A DNA stretch of 64,000 nucleotides from Zeugodacus cucurbitae (Eukaryota > Arthropoda > Insecta > Diptera > Tephritidae), in contig NC_071669.1 of the NCBI RefSeq assembly GCF_028554725.1, positions 26,697,001 through 26,761,000 on the forward strand, written 5' to 3'. The position numbers were made by a program, and so were the translations under genes. Under the pieces are notes generated by a model. It was given only the letters and a program-made list of their open reading frames with translations. It was not told the origin of the DNA and made no database searches. Shown one piece after another: positions 58,987 through 64,000 of the stretch; position 1 is the stretch's first letter, and every line of letters begins with the position of its first letter.

Positions 58987-61046
58987 GATGTTTTGAGAGC
59001 GCGTATCTTTAGTATTTTACTTCATTAGCTTAACTTTCAATAAACACCCAATATAAAAAAAAAATATATTGAAAAAATTGGAGGACTTGAAAATGTATCG
59101 GTGGCCTATAAATTGTGAATTAGTAAACTTTGACTAGCGTAAATTAGTTCTTTTATTATTGAGTCATCTTGTATTTATTTCAACCAAATTGAAATGAAAA
59201 ATCTCACTGAATTACAAAAAATAATTTTTTTGTTGTAGTGATCAAGTAGTTTTTAAATACCACAAAAAACTTTATGAAATTGGTACCGTTGATTTTCAAA
59301 TTCATGAGTTATTAAAAAAACATTGCATAGGTTATAATATAAAGCATACATGAAACTAGTTAAAGCTTCAAATTGCTTCTAAAAAAGCCTATGACTTATG
59401 TATAAAAAAAATTATAAAAAATATTTATATTATTTCAACTAAAATTAAGAGTCAGTTATTGACTTTACTAACACTTAATAAACTAAAAATCAATAAAAGT
59501 TTCACTTATTAAATAAAATAATTATATTAATGGTAGACTTTTCCACTTTCTTGTAAAACAAAATTTTTTAAATTAAATTTAATAAAAACTTCCAATTAAT
59601 TTTGAGTACATTTACCGAAATTTGGAAAATAAATGTTATAGTATTAACGGGAAATATAGGCAATAAATTGATATTAATTATTATGAAGCTAAATGAGTGT
59701 ATGTCACTATTTAAATATTAGAGATATTAAATTTTTATTTATATATATATTTTAACCTAGCAACAGATTTACAGTTATAATAATTAATAAAAATATAGGA
59801 CAGTATGTTAATTGTAGTTGTTCATACAGAATTACTAGGTCATTTTTCAAATAAAAGTTATTCAGCTGTGTTACTGATGTTGTTATTTATTGAACAATTT
59901 TGCCCTATTTTGAATATTTATTTCAAGTTATAGATTTTATTAACATATTATTTCACTGAATATAAAGTATCAGTATAAGTATATATGTATGTACATATTT
60001 CCAACCACTGACCTTCCTCCATTTTATAACACTGATCAACCCCCAGTCCAAAGCAGCGCAAACATGCACGTATTTACAAGGAATTGCCAACAGAATTATA
60101 TTATCATATGCTGCTACTCGATACTTGTAGGCTACACGCACGCTCATTGGGTTGTTACACATTTCGATCGGCATTGGTCATCCCTTATGGGCAATGTTAG
60201 TTCTTACTTATGCACATGCATATATACTCTTTATATATGTATACAAAAATGCAGATGCGAATGCATATTTTAACAGTTACCCTACAGTGGAATATTTCAG
60301 TTCGATACTACATAGCATGACCACCATTTTATTTCATTTTGTTTCCATTTAATAAAATATGTACATACATACATACATATGTATGTGAAGTATACCTATG
60401 TATTTACATTATCAGCATGTGCTGGAAATCGCGCGATTTCATTTTGATAGCGAAATTGCAAATCGCACGAATTGATTTAAGGTGTGATGAAATTCTCTCG
60501 ATTTTGTTCTGATTCGAACTTAAATTCGAAACAGCTGATAGTCAAACAACTGACATCCAATAACAGTTTCGGGTGAAATATTTTTTGAATATGCGTGTTT
60601 TTATTGTTTCTGCTTATTTAATATACTGAAATGATTGAGAAAATAATAAGAAAGTTGCCCGGTGCATTTTAAGAGTCAGTGTGAGTGCAATTAGAAAGGT
60701 ACATATACGCTGTATGCCCAAAGTTAAAATGCAGCATCTGATTATTTACAGATTCATTTCGATCTACAGAATAAATAAAGAATCATTTCAAAACATTATG
60801 AACGATATACATAAGGTCACTAATAACTCCAAAGACCAGAGCTGTTAAGCTGAAATTAGCAGCTTGCGGAAAAGGATTTCAGAGATCCAGCGCTTGGCAG
60901 AACGTGTGTGCTGGGTTTTCCAAATATGATTTTAGTTGTGTCGTTTTAATTTCAATTCAACTGAATCGAGTTGCAAGCCATAATAGTGACAATAATATTT
61001 TCGCTTACATGAGTGGTACACTTACAACCATTTCACAAATTAATTT
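58987..61046. other. AT-rich DNA downstream of the Glued-like gene
   Basis: An AATAAA at 59039-59044, about 53 bases after the stop codon, is the likely polyadenylation signal. The remainder is very AT-rich with CATA tracts near 60360-60388. No further gene is supported. Confidence 0.6.
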
Positions 61047-61054
61047 ATTTTCTC

Positions 61055-61428
61055 CAAAGTGTATTCAACAAAGTGAACTAAGTATATGACATTTAATTTT
61101 TTTTTACCCGAATTTGACATGTTTGTTGCCATTGATTTAACCCTTACATTTATTCAAAAATTCAAAAGTAAACAGATTTCAAACCAAAAAAATATTTTTT
61201 GAATGAATAAAAGAAAATGTCAAATACTTTCTGCTTATGCAAAACAACTCATGGAAGCAATTTAATAATGTTTTGTGCTCCATCTGACAAACTGCAAACC
61301 ATTTTATGAATGTATATTATATTGTTCAAGATAAAAAAGACGGGTTAACAAATACATGAATTGTTTACTATTTTATTGTCAAAAAAGGGTATGTCAAATA
61401 CTTAGTTCACTTTCTTGAATACACTTTG
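61055..61428. mobile_element. Short MITE, 374 bp, with perfect 8-bp target duplication
   Basis: The left end is CAAAGTGTATTCAACAAAG at 61055. The right end is its inverse, finishing at 61428. The inverted arms pair for about 38 bases with two or three mismatches. The flanks are ATTTTCTC on both sides (61047-61054 and 61429-61436). An 8-bp duplication fits hAT, P or Merlin; the termini do not let me choose. The interior is AT-rich and non-coding. Confidence 0.85.
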
Positions 61429-61436
61429 ATTTTCTC

Positions 61437-62052
61437 ATATTGTTTTCAGGGTGGATTTTTCTTTTCTTAAAATGTTGCAACCTAACCCGAAAAAATGCAA
61501 CATTTACTACTCTGCGCAAAACGTGAGAGTTGCCCGGCATGTCAGGGAGTAATAGAGCATTTGTAAATGTTGTCATAAGGTAGCATTTCTCATCGAGAAA
61601 AGAATAATACATTCAAAAAATACCTGTAAATTTAGTTTTTTGAAAAAAAGTATGTATCAGTAAAATTGTAAATTTTCCAATTCCCGTTATTTTTGGAACA
61701 CACCACATATATTTTATAATTTACCTATTAAATTAGTTAGATTTAATAATTGTATTTAATGATATTATTGTTATTTTTCCTTTTATTAGTATTAATATAG
61801 AATTATATACATTATATAATTATAAATTATATTATATTGAAAAAAAATAATAATATTAATGGATATTAAACAATTTTATATATTGGATTTTCAATAGGAT
61901 GTATTTGTAGCGAAACAGATTGATTGTCGTAGAAGTGCCTCCAAAACTGTCGCAAGAGGACATTTTTGAAGCTATAATATTGTGCGCCAATATCGACAAA
62001 TCATGAACTTATAACTCTTTAGTAGTGGAATAATGTGTCTTATTTTCAAACT
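61437..62052. other. AT-rich DNA, no gene seen
   Basis: A 72-codon minus frame here overlaps the MITE end and is not coding-like. Nothing else seen. Confidence 0.5.
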
Positions 62053-64000
62053 TTTTATACTCTCGCAACATGTTGCACAGAGTATAATAGTTTTGTTCAC
62101 ATAACGGGTTTTTGTGTCACCAAGAAATAAAAGAGCTAGATATGGGGTTATATATACATATATAAATGATCAGGATGACGAGTGGATTTGAAATCCGGAT
62201 ATTTGTCCGTCCGTCTGTCCGTGCAAGCGATAACTTGAGTAAAAATTAAGATATCTTAATGAAACTTGGAACACATATTCCTTGGCACCCTGAGGAGGTT
62301 GCTTTCGAAAATGGGCAAAATCGGTCCACTGTCACGCCCACAAAATGGCGTAAACCGAAAACCTATACAGTGTCATAACTAAGCCATAAATAAAGTTATG
62401 CAAATAAAATTTGGAACCTAGGATCACATTAGGAAGGGACACATTTGGGTGTAATTGTTTTTGAAAAGTGGGCGTGACCCCGCCCCCAAATAGGTTTTTT
62501 TGTATATAACTCGCAAAGCAATAAAGCTATATAAACCAAACTTTCTGCAGTCGTTTCTTTTAGCCAATCGGATAATAACCACGCCCAACTCCCATACGAA
62601 AGTTAGGTTGAAAATTACTAAAAGTGGGTTAACTCACTAACGAAAAACGTCAGATACACAAAATTTTACAGAAGAAATAGCAGAAGGAAGCTTCACTCAA
62701 TTTTACAAAATGAAAAATGGGCGTGGTCAAAAACCATATCTCAGGAACTACTCGACCGATTCGAATGAAACTCGGTATATAATATTTTCTTGACACCCTG
62801 ACAACACGGTTAAAAAATTAGCGAAATCGGTTCACAACCACGACTACTTTCCTTATAACTCAATTTTGAATTCCATCTGAATCCTGTATAATACTGTATA
62901 TGATCTGTGGCATCACTTGTGAAAAAATTGTCGAAAACGGACTATAACTTTTCAAGGCCCCAGATATCGAACATGTTGAATTCAGCGCCTAAGGTTAAAT
63001 TTTGACCGAAAATATGGGTAAATCTCTCAGATAATTTAATGTAATTCAGAGGAAATTGTTTTCTTCCAATAGCGTGTCTCAGTTCTAAAAATTATTAAAA
63101 TCGGGTCACAACATCTCCTAGCTCACATATCCGTAATTATAGATTTTTCAAAAATATCATCCCCTAGCTCACATATACATAATTATAGGTTTTTCAAAAA
63201 TTCGTTGGGCTTTATTACGCATATATGTATTGGTTAATATGTGATGTATCTTAGTAAAATTAAGTGAGCGTATAGTAGGCGTGTTTTATTTGACCAGCAA
63301 ATTAAGCTATTAGCTTATTTTGTATGGAAGACTTAGCCAACATAATTATGTTGGCTTGTCATAAGCTATCATAGCTTGTATATTGAACTAGAGGCATTGC
63401 CAGTTCATCACTTTTTTTCATTCACAATAGTTTGGTTCTTTCCATAAAAAAGTAGTTGGCAATAGCGAGAAACCCCATTTTGACATATAAAAATGTAAAC
63501 AAACAAAAATTTTAAATTCTATCGAACTTTATCCATATTTATTTTGACCATCCCGGATCGAATAATGCTTGTAGATTCCTTAAAAATCAGAATATTATAG
63601 AAAAGCGGTAAACAAAAGGAAATTTGATTTATAAATTCAACTTTTTTTTTTTCAAATAAATTACATTTCAGCTGAGAGTTCGGGACCGCATTGCCAACAC
63701 AATTCATTTTTAAGCGAAGATATGAAATAAGCTAAATCCGTTTTATTTGTCCATGATTTAGCTATTAGCTTGTGGTGGTCAAATAAAACACGCCTAGTAT
63801 TGGATATAGTGTACCTTACTGGTGAAATTGAATGAAATCGGTTCAGGAATTACCTCAGCCCTCATATCTATATATGACGATTTTCGTTATTCTATTAAAC
63901 TTTATGCCGAATTTATGGGTAAATTTGTGCGTTATCTTAATAAAATTTATTCAATAAATTGCGAGAGTATAAAATGTTCGGTTACACCCGAACTTAGCCT
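62053..64000 (-). repeat. TACTC-repeat copy L, long, containing a MITE; runs off the window
   Basis: It starts TTTTATACTCTCGCAACATGTTGC at 62053 (K-type stem) and reaches the hairpin block at the window's last base. Without the 519-base insertion at 63277 it is about 1.4 kb, the longest copy here. It keeps a block (about 62890-63240) that copies D-F have shortened or lost, and inside it 'cctagctcacatat' occurs twice in tandem. Confidence 0.9.
63277..63795. mobile_element. MITE of 519 bp inside TACTC-repeat L
   Basis: The termini are AGGCGTGTTTTATTTGACCA and its inverse, followed by GCTATTAGCTT-like subterminal motifs on both sides. The flanks read AGT on both sides (63274-63276, 63796-63798), consistent with a 3-bp duplication, but a TA duplication within longer ends cannot be excluded. 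A perfect 22-base palindrome (AGCCAACATAATTATGTTGGCT less its ends) lies at 63335-63356. No transposase. Superfamily undetermined. Confidence 0.75.

Overview
The window is from the nuclear genome of a higher fly (Diptera, Schizophora). The best guess is a tephritid fruit fly such as Bactrocera, Zeugodacus or Ceratitis. Reasons: the two intact genes read as fly orthologues, the non-coding DNA is AT-rich with many CATA/TATG microsatellites, and Jockey-type and other non-LTR elements, pogo/Tigger-like, Tc1/mariner and hAT elements are all present. The genus is an inference.

Layout. Roughly 1-49.5 kb has no intact host gene that I can support. It is a mosaic of transposable-element remnants in AT-rich DNA and could be intergenic or a large intron. 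Two intact, intronless coding regions sit head to head near the right side: the CCR4-NOT E3 ligase subunit CNOT4 (49876-52953, minus) and a p150-Glued-like dynactin subunit (55159-58986, plus). About 2.2 kb between them must hold both promoters. From 59 kb to the end the DNA is again AT-rich and carries three more mobile elements.

The dominant repeat is an unclassified non-coding family of at least 13 copies (A-M below), about 11 kb or 18 percent of the window. I call it the TACTC repeat, after the inverted motif TTTTATACTCTCGCAA found at both ends. One end also carries a short perfect hairpin (TTCGG...CCGAA). Copies lie in both orientations. Two form a 2.3 kb head-to-head palindrome, one is a fold-back, one was opened by a non-LTR retrotransposon, one sits inside a pogo-like MITE, and one has a MITE inside it.

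Nested insertions give several clean molecular records: a 10-bp target duplication with a 5'-inverted (twin-priming type) non-LTR copy inside repeat H; a second copy of that element inside a Jockey element; two hAT-type MITEs with 8-bp duplications; and a short MITE with a perfect 8-bp duplication at 61 kb. A near-identical 0.8 kb tandem duplication lies at 15.1-16.7 kb. I found no tRNA, rRNA, CRISPR or viral gene. The novel material is in the repeats and the Glued paralogue; I saw no new multi-gene system.
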